The notes: a model not told the origin generated them from the sequence alone. Counted from the stretch's first letter, positions 26,245 to 36,290 are shown. The stretch is 62,738 bases of DNA from a bacterium (GCA_026708055.1 JAPOVS010000040.1:93400-156137); one strand, 5' to 3'. Made by a program: numbers and translations.

Positions 26245-27459
26245 ATGAAGATTCGGCGGATGGGCGAGCGCGAGTTCATCGCGCTCATGGCCGCACTCAC
26301 CGCCAGCACCGCCCTGGGCGTTGACGTGATGCTGCCCGCACTCGGCGAGATCCGCGATGCCTTCGGGCTGCCGGCGGACTCCACGACCCTCTCCTGGACG
26401 GTGAGCCTCTACCTGCTGGGCTTGGGCTTCGCCCAACTCGTGTTCGGACCTCTCGCCGACCGGTTCGGCCGCAAGCCGACGCTGTATGCCGGGCTGGCCC
26501 TGTACGTGGCGGGAGCGGCCGGTGCCGCCCTGGCGCCCTCGCTGGGGTTCCTGCTGGCGAGCCGCCTCGTCTGGGGCTTCGGCGCCGCCTCCCCGCGGGT
26601 CATGGCTCTGACGATCACCCGTGACCGGTATGTGGGCGACCGCATGGCACGGGTGATGTCGCTGATCATCGCAGTGTTCCTGATCGCCCCGATCCTCGGG
26701 CCGGCGATGGGAGAGTTGCTGCTGCTGAGCGGGACGTGGCGGTGGGTGTTCGGCTTCTCCGTCGTGACTGCGGTGACGCTGAGCCTCTGGCTGTTCCGCC
26801 TCGACGAGACTCTCGACCCCGCCCACCGGCTGCCCCTCGACCTCGAGCGCCTCCGGGGGGCTTTCCGTACCATCGTCGGGACCCGCGTCACGCTGGGCTA
26901 CGGCTTGGCCCTCACGTTCGAGTTGAGCGCGTTCACGGCCTTCCTGGCCAGTTTCGAGTTGCTACTCGACGACGTGTACGACCGCAGCGGGCAGTTCGCC
27001 CTGCTGTTCGGCGCCAGCGCGGCCGTCATGGCGATGACCGCGCTGGGCGGCGCCCGCACCATCGCCGCCGTGGGCTCGCAGACAGTGTTGCGGATGGCGA
27101 TCGTCGCCCATGCGGTCGGGGGGTCGGCGCTGGTGGCAATCTCCCTGGCCGGAGGAGGCGCCCCATCGTTCTGGCTCTGGTACGTCGTGCTGACCGGATT
27201 GAACGCTCTCCACGTCGTGATCACTCCCATCTGCAACTCCCTGGCCATGGCCCCAATGGGCGAGATCGCCGGGACCGCCTCGGCGGTCATCGGTGCCGTC
27301 TCCCTCGTCGTCGCCTCCCTGCTCTCGTCGATCACCAACAACCTCATCGCGGGATCGGTGACGCCACTGTCGTTGGGGTATCTCTGCTACGGAGCGCTCG
27401 CCGGTGCGTGCATCTTCTGGGCCGGCCGGCAGGTCGCGCCGGCGCACCGAGCCGGTTAG
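26245..27459 (+). CDS. MFS multidrug efflux transporter, Bcr/CflA type
   Basis: A 404-residue major-facilitator protein with about 12 hydrophobic segments. The motif A loop GPLADRFGRKPTLYAG sits between segments 2 and 3, and the Bcr/CflA-like start (STALGVDVMLPALGEIRDAFG, then SWTVSLYLLGLGFAQLVFGP) is clear. Proteins of this subgroup export drugs such as bicyclomycin, or small metabolites, in exchange for protons. It begins 11 bp after dppF and may be cotranscribed with it; the SDR gene follows 9 bp later. Confidence 0.88.
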   Translation: MKIRRMGEREFIALMAALTASTALGVDVMLPALGEIRDAFGLPADSTTLSWTVSLYLLGLGFAQLVFGPLADRFGRKPTLYAGLALYVAGAAGAALAPSLGFLLASRLVWGFGAASPRVMALTITRDRYVGDRMARVMSLIIAVFLIAPILGPAMGELLLLSGTWRWVFGFSVVTAVTLSLWLFRLDETLDPAHRLPLDLERLRGAFRTIVGTRVTLGYGLALTFELSAFTAFLASFELLLDDVYDRSGQFALLFGASAAVMAMTALGGARTIAAVGSQTVLRMAIVAHAVGGSALVAISLAGGGAPSFWLWYVVLTGLNALHVVITPICNSLAMAPMGEIAGTASAVIGAVSLVVASLLSSITNNLIAGSVTPLSLGYLCYGALAGACIFWAGRQVAPAHRAG

Positions 27460-27468
27460 CGTGCGCGC

Positions 27469-28299
27469 ATGGATTTCTCGGGCAGGTCCGTCATCGTTAC
27501 CGGGGCGAGCCGCGGCATCGGTGCCGCCATCGCCACCGAGTTGGGACGCAGGGGCGCCAACGTGGTTTGCGCCGCCCGTGCCAGCGCCGCCAACCCGCTG
27601 CGGCTGCCCGGCACGGTCGACGAGACGGCCCGGGCGGTCGACGAGGCCGGCGGTGTGGGGCTGGCGGTGCCGTGCGACCTGAGCAGCGACGACGACATCG
27701 AGCGCCTCATCACCGTCACCACCGAACGCTTCGGACGGTTGGACATGCTGGTCAACAACGCCGCAGTCAGCTTCGGCGGCGACCTGGACATCCCGCTGCG
27801 ACGCTTCGAGGTGCTCATGCGGATCAACGTGCGGGCGCCGCTGCTTGCCACCCGCCTGGCCCGCCCGTACCTGGCGGCTGCGCCCGGCGGCGGGCGCATC
27901 CTCAACGTGGGCTCGGTGACGGCCACCGGGTACTTCCCCACCATGCTCACCTACGGCATGTCCAAGGCGGCGCTCGAGCACCTCACCGTCACCTCCGCGG
28001 CGGTGCTGGCACCCGACGGCATCGCCGTCAACTGCTACCGGATCGACGTCCAGGTGGCCTCGGAGGGGTACGTCATGAACGCGCCCGACGCCGACCACTC
28101 GACCTGGGCCGAGGTCGCCACCGCTGCCGACGGGGCGGTCTGGATGCTGTCGCAGCCCACCGACTGGACGGGACGGGTCGTGCCGATGCTGGCGCTGGCC
28201 GACGTGGTGCCCTCCATCGCCCGCCTGGGCCAGGATCCGTTCACCCCCACCGGGCGCTGGACGATGGCGGGGGCTCTCGGGGAGGCGCTCGACCCCTGA
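27469..28299 (+). CDS. Short-chain dehydrogenase/reductase
   Basis: A 276-residue classical SDR. The cofactor glycine motif is TGASRGIG (residues 11-18), NNAA is at 96-99, and the active-site triad is Ser149, Tyr162 and Lys166 (TYGMSKAALEHL). The Arg in ASRGIG favours NADP(H). The absence of the usual PG motif after Lys (the sequence there is NCYRIDVQVASEG) suggests a divergent substrate lid. It is close behind the MFS gene and the two may be cotranscribed. No substrate can be named. Confidence 0.9.
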   Translation: MDFSGRSVIVTGASRGIGAAIATELGRRGANVVCAARASAANPLRLPGTVDETARAVDEAGGVGLAVPCDLSSDDDIERLITVTTERFGRLDMLVNNAAVSFGGDLDIPLRRFEVLMRINVRAPLLATRLARPYLAAAPGGGRILNVGSVTATGYFPTMLTYGMSKAALEHLTVTSAAVLAPDGIAVNCYRIDVQVASEGYVMNAPDADHSTWAEVATAADGAVWMLSQPTDWTGRVVPMLALADVVPSIARLGQDPFTPTGRWTMAGALGEALDP

Positions 28300-28315
28300 G
28301 CCGGCCCGGGGACCG

Positions 28316-29986
28316 CTAGTCCGCCGGCACCACCACCGGCACGATCATGGGGCGGCGCTGGGAGCGGTTGGCCACGAGGGTTCCGGCGGTGCGGCGCACC
28401 ACGCGACGCACCTCCGCGGCGGCGGCGTCCGGCTCGGCGCGCAGGAAGTCCCCCACCGTCTCGGCCAGCTCGCCCTCCATCTCCACCTCCAAGGGGTCGG
28501 CGTCGGCTTCGTCGAGCCAGCCCCGGCTGGTGACCCGCGGCGCGCCGAGGAGGGCAGCCGCCTCGAAGTCCACCACCACCGTGGCGACCACGACACCCTG
28601 GTTGCCCAGAATGCGCCGCTCCCCCAGCACGCCGCGGTCGGGCCCGCTGAACGGCCCGTGCACCAGCACGTGGTCGCCTGCGCTCACGCCGGCCTCCACC
28701 CGCAGGCCGGCGTCGCTGAGGACCAACTGGTCGCCGTCGAGCGCCACGAGCACCCGCTCGGCGGGCATGCCCAGCCGGCGCGCCAGGGCGGCGTGCGCCC
28801 GCAGGTGGCGCAGCTCGCCGTGCACGGGGACGAACCACTCCGGCGACGCCGCCTGGTGCAGCGCCGCCAGCTCGTCCTGGCGACCGTGGCCGGAGGTGTG
28901 GATCTCGATCTCCCCGGAGTGCACCACCCGGGCCCCGCGCTCGATGAGGTCGTTGATCATGCGGCTGACCCGGACCTCGTTGCCCGGGATGGGGTTGGAA
29001 CTCAACACGACGGTGTCGGCGGGTCCGATCCGGATCCAGCGGCTGTCGCCGGCGGCTGCCGACGCCAGCGAGGAGCGCTCCTCGGCCTGCGACCCCGTGG
29101 AGATGACGCACAACTCGCCGGATGCCATGCCGGCGGTCTCGGCGATGTCCACGAAGGCGCTGTCGGGTCCCCGCAGCAGCCCCAACTCCCGGCCCAACGC
29201 CACGTTCTTCTTCATCGACAGCCCCAACGTGGCCACGCGCCGGCCGTCGGCAATCGCGGCGCTGACGATCTGCTGCACGCGGTGCAGGTGGCTGGAGAAG
29301 CACGCCGTCAGGATGCGGCGCCCTGCGTTGGCGGCGAAGACTCCCGCCAGCACCGGGCCGATGTCGCTCTCGGAGCGTGAACTGCCGGGCTGCTCGGCGT
29401 TGGTGGAGTCGGCCAGCAGCAGGCGCACCCCCGGGTCCTGGGAGATGGCGCCGATGCGGGCGAGGTCGGTGCGACGCCCGTCGACGGGGAAGAAGTCCAG
29501 CTTGAAGTCACAGGAGTGCAGCAGCACCCCCTGCGGCGTGCCGATGGCGGTGATCACGCCCCCGGGCACCGAGTGGGTGACCGGCACGAACTCGCAGTCG
29601 AACGGCCCGATTCGCCGCCTCTCCCCGTCGGCGACGGGGATCAGGCGCGCCCGGTCGCCGTAGCCGGCCTCGACGATCCGCCGGCGGGCCAGCCCCAGGG
29701 TGAAGGGCGTGCCGTAGACGTCGCAGGACAGCCGGTCGAACAGGTGGCTCAGCGCCCCCACGTGGTCCTCGTGGCCGTGGGTGGCGATGCAGCCCACGAT
29801 CCGCTCGGACCGCTCGAACACGTAGGAGAGATCGGGCAGGACCGAGTCCACACCGGGCCGATCCTCGCCCGCGAACATCTGCCCGCAGTCCAGCAGCAGC
29901 AGGGCTTCGCCGGTTTCGATGGCCGCGCAGTTGCGGCCGATGTCGCCCAGGCCGCCGAGGAAGGTGACCCGTACCTCTTCAGCCAA
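28316..29986 (-). CDS. rnj: Ribonuclease J
   Basis: A 556-residue metallo-beta-lactamase/beta-CASP RNase. The metal-binding motif is HGHEDHVGAL (His70, His72, Asp74, His75), the N-terminal LGGLGDIGRNCAAIE is typical, and the beta-CASP part holds SGHGRQDELAAL and the motif with PVHGELRHL. The enzyme combines 5'-3' exonuclease and endonuclease activity in mRNA decay and rRNA processing. The start is a TTG at 29986, overlapping dapA by 8 bp. The dapA-rnj coupling is the standard actinobacterial arrangement. Confidence 0.93.
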   Translation of the reverse strand: MAEEVRVTFLGGLGDIGRNCAAIETGEALLLLDCGQMFAGEDRPGVDSVLPDLSYVFERSERIVGCIATHGHEDHVGALSHLFDRLSCDVYGTPFTLGLARRRIVEAGYGDRARLIPVADGERRRIGPFDCEFVPVTHSVPGGVITAIGTPQGVLLHSCDFKLDFFPVDGRRTDLARIGAISQDPGVRLLLADSTNAEQPGSSRSESDIGPVLAGVFAANAGRRILTACFSSHLHRVQQIVSAAIADGRRVATLGLSMKKNVALGRELGLLRGPDSAFVDIAETAGMASGELCVISTGSQAEERSSLASAAAGDSRWIRIGPADTVVLSSNPIPGNEVRVSRMINDLIERGARVVHSGEIEIHTSGHGRQDELAALHQAASPEWFVPVHGELRHLRAHAALARRLGMPAERVLVALDGDQLVLSDAGLRVEAGVSAGDHVLVHGPFSGPDRGVLGERRILGNQGVVVATVVVDFEAAALLGAPRVTSRGWLDEADADPLEVEMEGELAETVGDFLRAEPDAAAAEVRRVVRRTAGTLVANRSQRRPMIVPVVVPAD

Positions 29987-30902
29987 AGCCGAGTTCCCGG
30001 CCCAGGCGAGTGGTCGCCAGCGTGGCCCTGGCGTCGTCGGCCAGGCCCGCCGGCTCGGCAGCCATCGGGGGACGGCACGGTCCGGCCGGGCGGCCCAGCA
30101 CCCGCAGGAGCGCCTTGGTGGGGATGGGGTTGGGAGCGGCGAGACCGGTCTCGTAGTCGAACGACGGGCCCATCGAAGCGTTGATCTCCCGGGCGGCTGC
30201 GGTGTCGCCGCGCTCCCACGCCGCGAACATGTCCAGGTGCTCGGCTGCGGTCCAGTGCGTGGCCACGCCGATCACACCGACCGCCCCGACCGCCAGCAAC
30301 GGCAGGGTGAGGGCGTCGTCGCCGCTGTAGACCTCGAAACCCTCCGGGGCCGCGGCGATGAGACGCCCGGTCTCGGCGGGGTCGCCGGCGGCGTCCTTGA
30401 TGCCGGCCATGTTCTCGGTGTCGTGCGCCAGCGACAGCAGCGTGGCGGTGTCCACCTTGCGGCCGGTGCGCACGGGGATGTCGTAGATGATCACAGGCAG
30501 GTGGGTGGATTCGATGATGGTCCGGAAGTGGTCGTACAGGCCGGCCTGCGGAGGGCGGTTGTAGTACGGGGCGACCGACAGGATGCCGGCGGCGCCCACC
30601 GCGGTGGCCCGCTCGGTCAACTCGACGGCGGCGGCCGTGTCGTTGCTGCCGGCGCCGGCCAGGACCGGCACGTCGACGGCGTCGGTGACCGCCGCGATCA
30701 GGTCGATCTGCTCGTCGTGGCTGAGGGTGGGCGACTCGCCGGTGGTGCCCGCCACGACCAGCCCCTCGTTGCCGCAGGCCACCAACCAGCGAGCCAGCTC
30801 GGCGGCGCCGTCGAGATCCAGGTCGCCGGCGTCGCTGAACGGGGTGACCATGGCGCAGATGACGCGACCGAAGCGCGGCGAGGGATGGCCGTGGTGTGCC
30901 AT
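29979..30902 (-). CDS. dapA: 4-hydroxy-tetrahydrodipicolinate synthase
   Basis: A 307-residue class I aldolase that condenses pyruvate with aspartate semialdehyde at the entry to lysine and diaminopimelate synthesis. The Schiff-base lysine is Lys169 (AGIKDAAGD), the proton-relay tyrosine is Tyr140 (VIIYDIP), and the pyruvate-binding TTGES is at 53-57. YYNRPP and the GAxGxIG-like AVGAVGVIGVATHW are as expected. It starts at the ATG at 30902. The related dapB is 24 kb away instead of nearby. Confidence 0.95.
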   Translation of the reverse strand: MAHHGHPSPRFGRVICAMVTPFSDAGDLDLDGAAELARWLVACGNEGLVVAGTTGESPTLSHDEQIDLIAAVTDAVDVPVLAGAGSNDTAAAVELTERATAVGAAGILSVAPYYNRPPQAGLYDHFRTIIESTHLPVIIYDIPVRTGRKVDTATLLSLAHDTENMAGIKDAAGDPAETGRLIAAAPEGFEVYSGDDALTLPLLAVGAVGVIGVATHWTAAEHLDMFAAWERGDTAAAREINASMGPSFDYETGLAAPNPIPTKALLRVLGRPAGPCRPPMAAEPAGLADDARATLATTRLGRELGFG

Positions 30903-30953
30903 GGCGCCGAGGCTACCTGTCGCCGGCGGCAGGTGCGTTCGGGGCCGCGAGGC

Positions 30954-33900
30954 TCAGCGGAAGTCCCGGGAGGCCGGAGCCCGGCTGACCGGGAGCGCTT
31001 CGAGCCTCTCGGCGACGACGTTCAGCACCCCCTCGGAGTGCTCGAGGCGTCCCCGGATAAGCATCGCCGGGGCTCCGGTGGCCACCTTGCGGTGGTGCTG
31101 CCAGCAGCCCCGGGAAACGACCACGTTGATCAGCCCGGTCTCGTCCTCGAGGCTCAGGAAGGTGACGCCCCCGGCCGTGGCGGGACGCTGGCGATGCGTC
31201 ACCACTCCCCCCACGAGCACCCGCTCGCCGTCGCCGCGGCTCCTCAGGTCCGCCGCCGTCACCACGCCGGCGTCGGCGAGCCGGTCCCGGATGAAGCGGG
31301 TGGGGTGGCCGTCGGGCGCCACGCCGGTGGCCCAGAGATCGGCCCGGGCAACCTCCGCCGGTGACATCGCCGGCAGCGGGGGCGCCTCGGTGCCGCCGAC
31401 GACCCCGGGCAACTGGTCGGCCGTCTCCTGGGCCAAGGCCCCCGCCGTCCACAACCCCGAGCGGCGATCGATGCCGAAGCAGCCGAAGGTCCCCGAGATC
31501 GCGAGCCCCTCCAGCGCTGCGGCCGAGATGGTCGGCACCCGGCGGCGCAGGTCCGCCACCGAGTCATAGGGCCGGCCAGCGTCGATCTCCGCGGCCAGCT
31601 CCTCGCCGACCCCCCGCACATAGTCGAGACCCAGCCGCACCGCCCAGCCGCCGGTGGAGTCCTCCTCCCGCTCCAGGCCGGCGGTCGCCGCCGAGGCGTT
31701 GAGATCGGGGGTGCGCACCACGACCCCGTGGCGGCGGGCGTCGCCGACCAGGGTGTGGGGCGACCAGAACCCCATGGGCTGTGCCCGCAGCAGGGCGGCG
31801 CAGAAGGCCGCCGGGTAGTGGTACTTGATCCACGACGAGGCGTAGACGAGGTACGAGAACGACACGGCGTGGCTCTCGGGGAAGCCGTAGTTGGCGAAGG
31901 CGTCCAGCTTCCGCCAGATCTGCTCGCCGACCTCGTCGTCGATGCCATTGGCCGCCATGCCCTCGAAGAACCGGCCCTTCAGTTGCTCCAGACGCTGGTG
32001 GCTGCGCTTCGAGCCGATCGCCTGGCGGAGCCGGTCGGCCTCGGCTGCGCTGAAGCCCGCCACGTCGATGGCGATCTGCATGAGCTGCTCTTGGAAGAGC
32101 GGCACCCCGAGGGTCTTGGCGAGCGCCCCCTCCAGCAGCGGATGCGGGTAGGTGACCGCCTCGGCGCCGTTGCGGCGCCGGATGTAGGGGTGGACCGAGC
32201 CGCCCTGGATGGGGCCGGGCCGGATGAGGGCCACCTCGACGACGAGGTCGTAGAAGCAGCGGGGCTTCAACCGGGGCAGCGTGGCCATCTGGGCGCGCGA
32301 CTCCACCTGAAACACACCGATGGTGTCGGCGGCGCAGAGCATCTCGTAGACCTCGGGCTCCTGGGGCAGGGCGGCGAGATCGACCTCGATGCCATCGGAA
32401 GCGGCGACGAGGTCGATGGCGTACCGCAGCGCCGACAGCATCCCGAGCCCCAGCAGGTCGAATTTCACCAGCCCCACCGCGGCGCAGTCGTCCTTGTCCC
32501 ACTGCAGGACGCTGCGGTCCTGCTTGCGCGCCCACTCCACGGGACACACCTCGATGACGGGCCGGTCACAGATCACCATTCCGCCGGAGTGGATCCCCAG
32601 ATGGCGGGGGAAGTGCTCGATCTCGGTGGCCAGTTCGAGCACCGGCGCGGGGACGGGGCTCTCGGGATCAGCCGCCTCGGCGGCGAGACCTCGCCGATGG
32701 TCGATCAGCTTGGAGAGGGAATCCTGGTGCCCTGCCCCGTGGCCCAGGGCCCGGGCCGCATCACGGACCGCCGAGCGAGGACGGTAGGTGATGACGTTGG
32801 CCACCTGGGCGCAGTTGTGGCGCCCGTAGCGGTCGTAGACGTACTGGATGACCTCCTCGCGGCGGTCGCTCTCGATGTCGATGTCGATGTCGGGCGGCTC
32901 GTCGCGCTCGGAGGACAGGAACCGCTCGAACAGCAGGTCCAGCGAGACGGCGTCCACGTTGGTGATGCCGAGGGCGTAACACACCGCCGAGTTGGCGGCC
33001 GAGCCGCGCCCCTGGCAGAGGATCCCGGACCGCCGGCAGAACTCCACGATGTCCCACACCACCAGGAAGTAGCCGGGGAACCCGAGCGCCTCGATGACAT
33101 CGAGTTCCCGGTCGAGTTGCGCCCAGGCGCCCCCCACCCGCTCGGCGGTGCGCGCCCCGTAGTGGCGTGCGCCCCCCTCGGCGACCAGACGGCGCAGGTA
33201 GACCATCTCGTCGAGGCCCTCGGGGCAGGGATAGGGCGGCAGATCGGGGGCGACGAGCTGCAGATCGAAGGCACACTGGCGCCCCAGTTCCGCGGCCGTC
33301 TCGACGGCTCCCGGCCAGCGGGCGAAGCGTGCCGCCTGCTCGGCGCCGGAGCGCAGATGCCGACCGGCCGGGGGGAGCCAGCCGTCGATCTCGTCGAGGC
33401 TGCGACGGGCCCGCAGCGCGGCCAGCGCGGCGGCGAGCCGCTGCCGGTCCACCGAGTGGTGGTGCACGTTGCCGGTGGCGACGAGGGAGAGGTTGGCCCT
33501 GGCGGCCAGAGCGGCAAGAGCGTCGTTGCGCACCGAATCGCCGGGCAGACCGTGATCCCACAGCTCGACGGCCACGTTGTCCGGACCGAAGTCTGCGGTG
33601 AGCCGATCCAGTGCCCGGCGGGCTGCGGGCATGCCCCCGTCCGCCAGGGCCCGCGGCACCGACCCCTTGCGGCAGCCGGTGAGGATCAGCCAGTGGTCGC
33701 CGGTGCCCGCTCCGCCGAGGGTGACGAGGCGCTGGTAGTCGATCCGGGGCGCATTCTTGGCCCCTGCCAGCTGGCCCTCGCTGATGGCTCGCGCCAGCAG
33801 CGCGTAGCCGCGGGGATCGCGGGCCAGCACCAGCAGGTGGACGCCGTCGGGGTCGGGCACCCCGGCGCGCTCGGGATCCTTCCGGCGGCGCCGTGCCGGA

Positions 33901-34376
33901 GAGGCCGCCTGCGAGGAGGCCCCCTGCGACCGGAGCGCCTGCGGGATGGCCGCCTGCGAAGGGGGTGCCTCCAGGGCCAGCGTGAGTTCGGCGCCGAAGA
34001 CCGTCGGGAGCCCGAGCGCTCCGGCCGCCTCGGCGAAACGGACGATGCCGTAGAAGCCGTTGTGATCGCAGATGGCGAGTGCCTCGAGCCCGAGCCGGAC
34101 CGCCTCGGCGGCTAGTTCCTCGGGGTGGGAGGCCCCGTCGAGGAAGGAGAAGTTGGAGTGGCAGTGCAGTTCCGCGTAGCGGACCGGGCCCCGGCATCGC
34201 TGGAGATCGGCCGGCGGCAGGTACGCCCGCCGCTTGCGTGACCATGCCGGGCTGTCGTTCCCGTCGCCCGCCCAAGTGTCGGCGGGGCGGCCGGCGGGTG
34301 TCCGGTCCGAGAAGGGCCGGTCCGAGAGTAGGCGCTCGATGCCGCTCCAGGGCACACGGGGATTGTTCCAATCCAT
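30954..34376 (-). CDS. dnaE2: Error-prone DNA polymerase III alpha subunit DnaE2 (ImuC)
   Basis: A 1140-residue C-family polymerase used in damage-induced mutagenesis with ImuA' and ImuB. The PHP domain begins HCHSNFSFLDG (71-81) and the active-site aspartates lie in PDIDIDIESDRREEVIQYVY (near residue 494). The fingers/thumb region with LPLFQEQLMQIAIDVAGF, a helix-hairpin-helix region (LDYVRGVGEELAAEI) and an OB-fold end (GVVTHRQRPATAGGVTFLSLED) follow. It starts at the ATG at 34376, right behind a LexA-box palindrome. The open frame upstream to 34841 is not coding. It has its own SOS promoter rather than being read only from imuB. Confidence 0.94.
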   Translation of the reverse strand: MDWNNPRVPWSGIERLLSDRPFSDRTPAGRPADTWAGDGNDSPAWSRKRRAYLPPADLQRCRGPVRYAELHCHSNFSFLDGASHPEELAAEAVRLGLEALAICDHNGFYGIVRFAEAAGALGLPTVFGAELTLALEAPPSQAAIPQALRSQGASSQAASPARRRRKDPERAGVPDPDGVHLLVLARDPRGYALLARAISEGQLAGAKNAPRIDYQRLVTLGGAGTGDHWLILTGCRKGSVPRALADGGMPAARRALDRLTADFGPDNVAVELWDHGLPGDSVRNDALAALAARANLSLVATGNVHHHSVDRQRLAAALAALRARRSLDEIDGWLPPAGRHLRSGAEQAARFARWPGAVETAAELGRQCAFDLQLVAPDLPPYPCPEGLDEMVYLRRLVAEGGARHYGARTAERVGGAWAQLDRELDVIEALGFPGYFLVVWDIVEFCRRSGILCQGRGSAANSAVCYALGITNVDAVSLDLLFERFLSSERDEPPDIDIDIESDRREEVIQYVYDRYGRHNCAQVANVITYRPRSAVRDAARALGHGAGHQDSLSKLIDHRRGLAAEAADPESPVPAPVLELATEIEHFPRHLGIHSGGMVICDRPVIEVCPVEWARKQDRSVLQWDKDDCAAVGLVKFDLLGLGMLSALRYAIDLVAASDGIEVDLAALPQEPEVYEMLCAADTIGVFQVESRAQMATLPRLKPRCFYDLVVEVALIRPGPIQGGSVHPYIRRRNGAEAVTYPHPLLEGALAKTLGVPLFQEQLMQIAIDVAGFSAAEADRLRQAIGSKRSHQRLEQLKGRFFEGMAANGIDDEVGEQIWRKLDAFANYGFPESHAVSFSYLVYASSWIKYHYPAAFCAALLRAQPMGFWSPHTLVGDARRHGVVVRTPDLNASAATAGLEREEDSTGGWAVRLGLDYVRGVGEELAAEIDAGRPYDSVADLRRRVPTISAAALEGLAISGTFGCFGIDRRSGLWTAGALAQETADQLPGVVGGTEAPPLPAMSPAEVARADLWATGVAPDGHPTRFIRDRLADAGVVTAADLRSRGDGERVLVGGVVTHRQRPATAGGVTFLSLEDETGLINVVVSRGCWQHHRKVATGAPAMLIRGRLEHSEGVLNVVAERLEALPVSRAPASRDFR

Positions 34377-34385
34377 CCCTGTACC

Positions 34386-34409
34386 GTATACGAATACATG
34401 TTCGTATAC
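34386..34409 (-). promoter_or_regulatory. LexA box of dnaE2
   Basis: A perfect inverted repeat, GTATACGAA (34386-34394), six bases, then TTCGTATAC (34401-34409). On the minus strand the core is CGAACATGTATTCG, one base off the CGAAC-N4-GTTCG consensus. It lies 10-33 bp upstream of the dnaE2 ATG. Confidence 0.8.
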
Positions 34410-34570
34410 CAAGCGGGTGCAGCGCCGCTGGCGACATCGGGTGACGACGTGGCCACGGGCGGCGGTCACAAGCAGAGACGTGGCCACGGGCGACGACCGC
34501 GCGCACCGGCCTGCGGTCACCGTGGCTGCTGTGCCGGGGCGATGGCGGATCCGGTCCGCCGCCGGGCCGG

Positions 34571-36163
34571 TCAGTCCCACACGGCGGTCACCCCCCAGTG
34601 ACCCCGCTCGAGGGTCACGAGGCAGGCCGAACCGTCGCCGGTGAGGATCTGGAGGCGGGCACGGCGGCGATGCCGGGCGCCGTCCCACCAACGCTCGTTG
34701 CTGGGCCAGGGACCGGCCCAGGCGACCACCGCCGTCGGAGTCCGGCCGTCGATCACCAGCCGGGACGGCGCCGCCGAGAGCGATCCCCGACCGGTGACCC
34801 GCACCGGGGCATCCGCCGCATCGTGGAGTTCGGCGGCCCACGGGACCGGCAGCAGGCGCGCCGGCGACGGGGCCGGCAGCCGGCCGGGCCAGGGGCGGTC
34901 GTCATCGGCGAGCCGGCGGTCACGGAGATCGACGGTGACCGCCGGCACCAGGGCGAATTGCTCGTCAGGGTGACGGCCGCCGCGCCGGTCCGGAACCCGG
35001 ACCGCTTCGGGGCCGAGGCGACCGCAGAGGTGGGCGGCGACCCGGACCGCCCGCTCATCGGCCTCGGCCTCGCCGCCCCAGAAACCCATCTGGCGACTCC
35101 GGGCCGGGGTGACCTCGTCGCCGGTGAGCGCCAGCCGGACGATCCCGCCGCCCTGCCGGGAGCCACCGGAAACAGCCGGGCCGTCGGAGCCGGTGGGGCG
35201 ACTGTCGGAGCCGAGCCGGGAACCGTCGAGGAACCAGCGCACCCGGTCGGCGATGTCGGTCGCCGACAGGCCCCCTTCGTGACGCCAGAGCCGCACGAGG
35301 CTCTCACCCTCACTGGTCTCGACCTCGACGGCGATCCGCACACACGACATCCCCGCCTTCTCGAGGCGCCGCCGCAGTTGCCCGGCCAGGGCGCGGGCGC
35401 AGAAGGCCAGTTGGTCCAGGCGGTCGGCGGGCGGGTCGAACTCGGTGCTCACCGACCAGTCGGGGGGAGGCGCCCGGAGGGCGAGAGGCCGCTCGTCGCT
35501 CCCGGCGGCAAGGCACTGGGCATGCCGGCCCTCGGTGCCGAAGCGGGCCAGGACGTCAGCCGCAGGCAGGCCGGCGAAGGCACCGAGGGTGCCGATGCCC
35601 AGGCGGACCAGCACGTCGGTCAGTTGGGGGTTGCCCAGCAGCCGCACCGGCAGGGGTGCCAGGAACGCGGCGCTCCCTGCCAGCTCGACGATGCAGGTCG
35701 GATCCGCCACTTCCGCGGCCACCGCCGCGGTGAAGGGACCGTCGGCGATGCCGACCCGCACCTCGGCGCGCCCCCCGAGGGCCTGCGTCACCCTTTCGAG
35801 GACCTTCCCGGCGAGGATCCCGTCACCGCCGAAATAGCGGGACGGCCCCCGGGCGGCGAAGGAACACATACCGGGGCACGACACCTCCAGGGCCGGGGTG
35901 ACGTCGTCGAGGGCCGCGACGACCGGCTCGAAGGCGCGGGCCTCGGCGTCGAGGTCGCGCTCGCGCACCACCAGATCGACGCACCGGGCCGCCGCGGTCC
36001 GCAACCGGAGCCCCGGGACCACACCGCGGCTGCGAGCCTCCACCGAGGCCGCCACGACGCGGCCCGCCGCCACCACCACCATCGGCTCGGTGAGCGGGTA
36101 TCCGAGAGCCACCACCGGCCAGTGGGCACAGCGGGCGACGAGTGTGCGGACCGGGGCGGTCAC
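34571..36163 (-). CDS. imuB: ImuB, inactive Y-family polymerase of the SOS mutasome
   Basis: A 530-residue Y-family polymerase homologue. The palm begins near VVALGYPLTEPMVVVAAGRVVAAS, where the catalytic DxD of active Y-family enzymes is missing, as expected for ImuB. The little-finger part holds RLDQLAFCARALAGQLRRRLEKAG. A long C-terminal tail with LPVPWAAELHDAADAPVRVTG precedes an ending GHWGVTAVWD that is typical of ImuB. In known systems ImuB is the hub joining ImuA, DnaE2 and the beta clamp. The start is a GTG at 36163. It is 127 bp from imuA. Confidence 0.88.
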   Translation of the reverse strand: MTAPVRTLVARCAHWPVVALGYPLTEPMVVVAAGRVVAASVEARSRGVVPGLRLRTAAARCVDLVVRERDLDAEARAFEPVVAALDDVTPALEVSCPGMCSFAARGPSRYFGGDGILAGKVLERVTQALGGRAEVRVGIADGPFTAAVAAEVADPTCIVELAGSAAFLAPLPVRLLGNPQLTDVLVRLGIGTLGAFAGLPAADVLARFGTEGRHAQCLAAGSDERPLALRAPPPDWSVSTEFDPPADRLDQLAFCARALAGQLRRRLEKAGMSCVRIAVEVETSEGESLVRLWRHEGGLSATDIADRVRWFLDGSRLGSDSRPTGSDGPAVSGGSRQGGGIVRLALTGDEVTPARSRQMGFWGGEAEADERAVRVAAHLCGRLGPEAVRVPDRRGGRHPDEQFALVPAVTVDLRDRRLADDDRPWPGRLPAPSPARLLPVPWAAELHDAADAPVRVTGRGSLSAAPSRLVIDGRTPTAVVAWAGPWPSNERWWDGARHRRRARLQILTGDGSACLVTLERGHWGVTAVWD

Positions 36164-36290
36164 GCGACGATCGCCGAGGCTCCGGCGTCCGGATGCCCCG
36201 GGTCGGCCGGGTGCAGACCGGTGGAGTGCAACGGGACGGCGGTATCCGCCGCGGCGGGCTCCCACAGGGCCGGCGAACCGTCAGGATCGA

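Noticed and set aside
31728-34115. A 795-codon open frame on the plus strand
   Set aside because: Antisense to dnaE2, whose protein is well conserved throughout.
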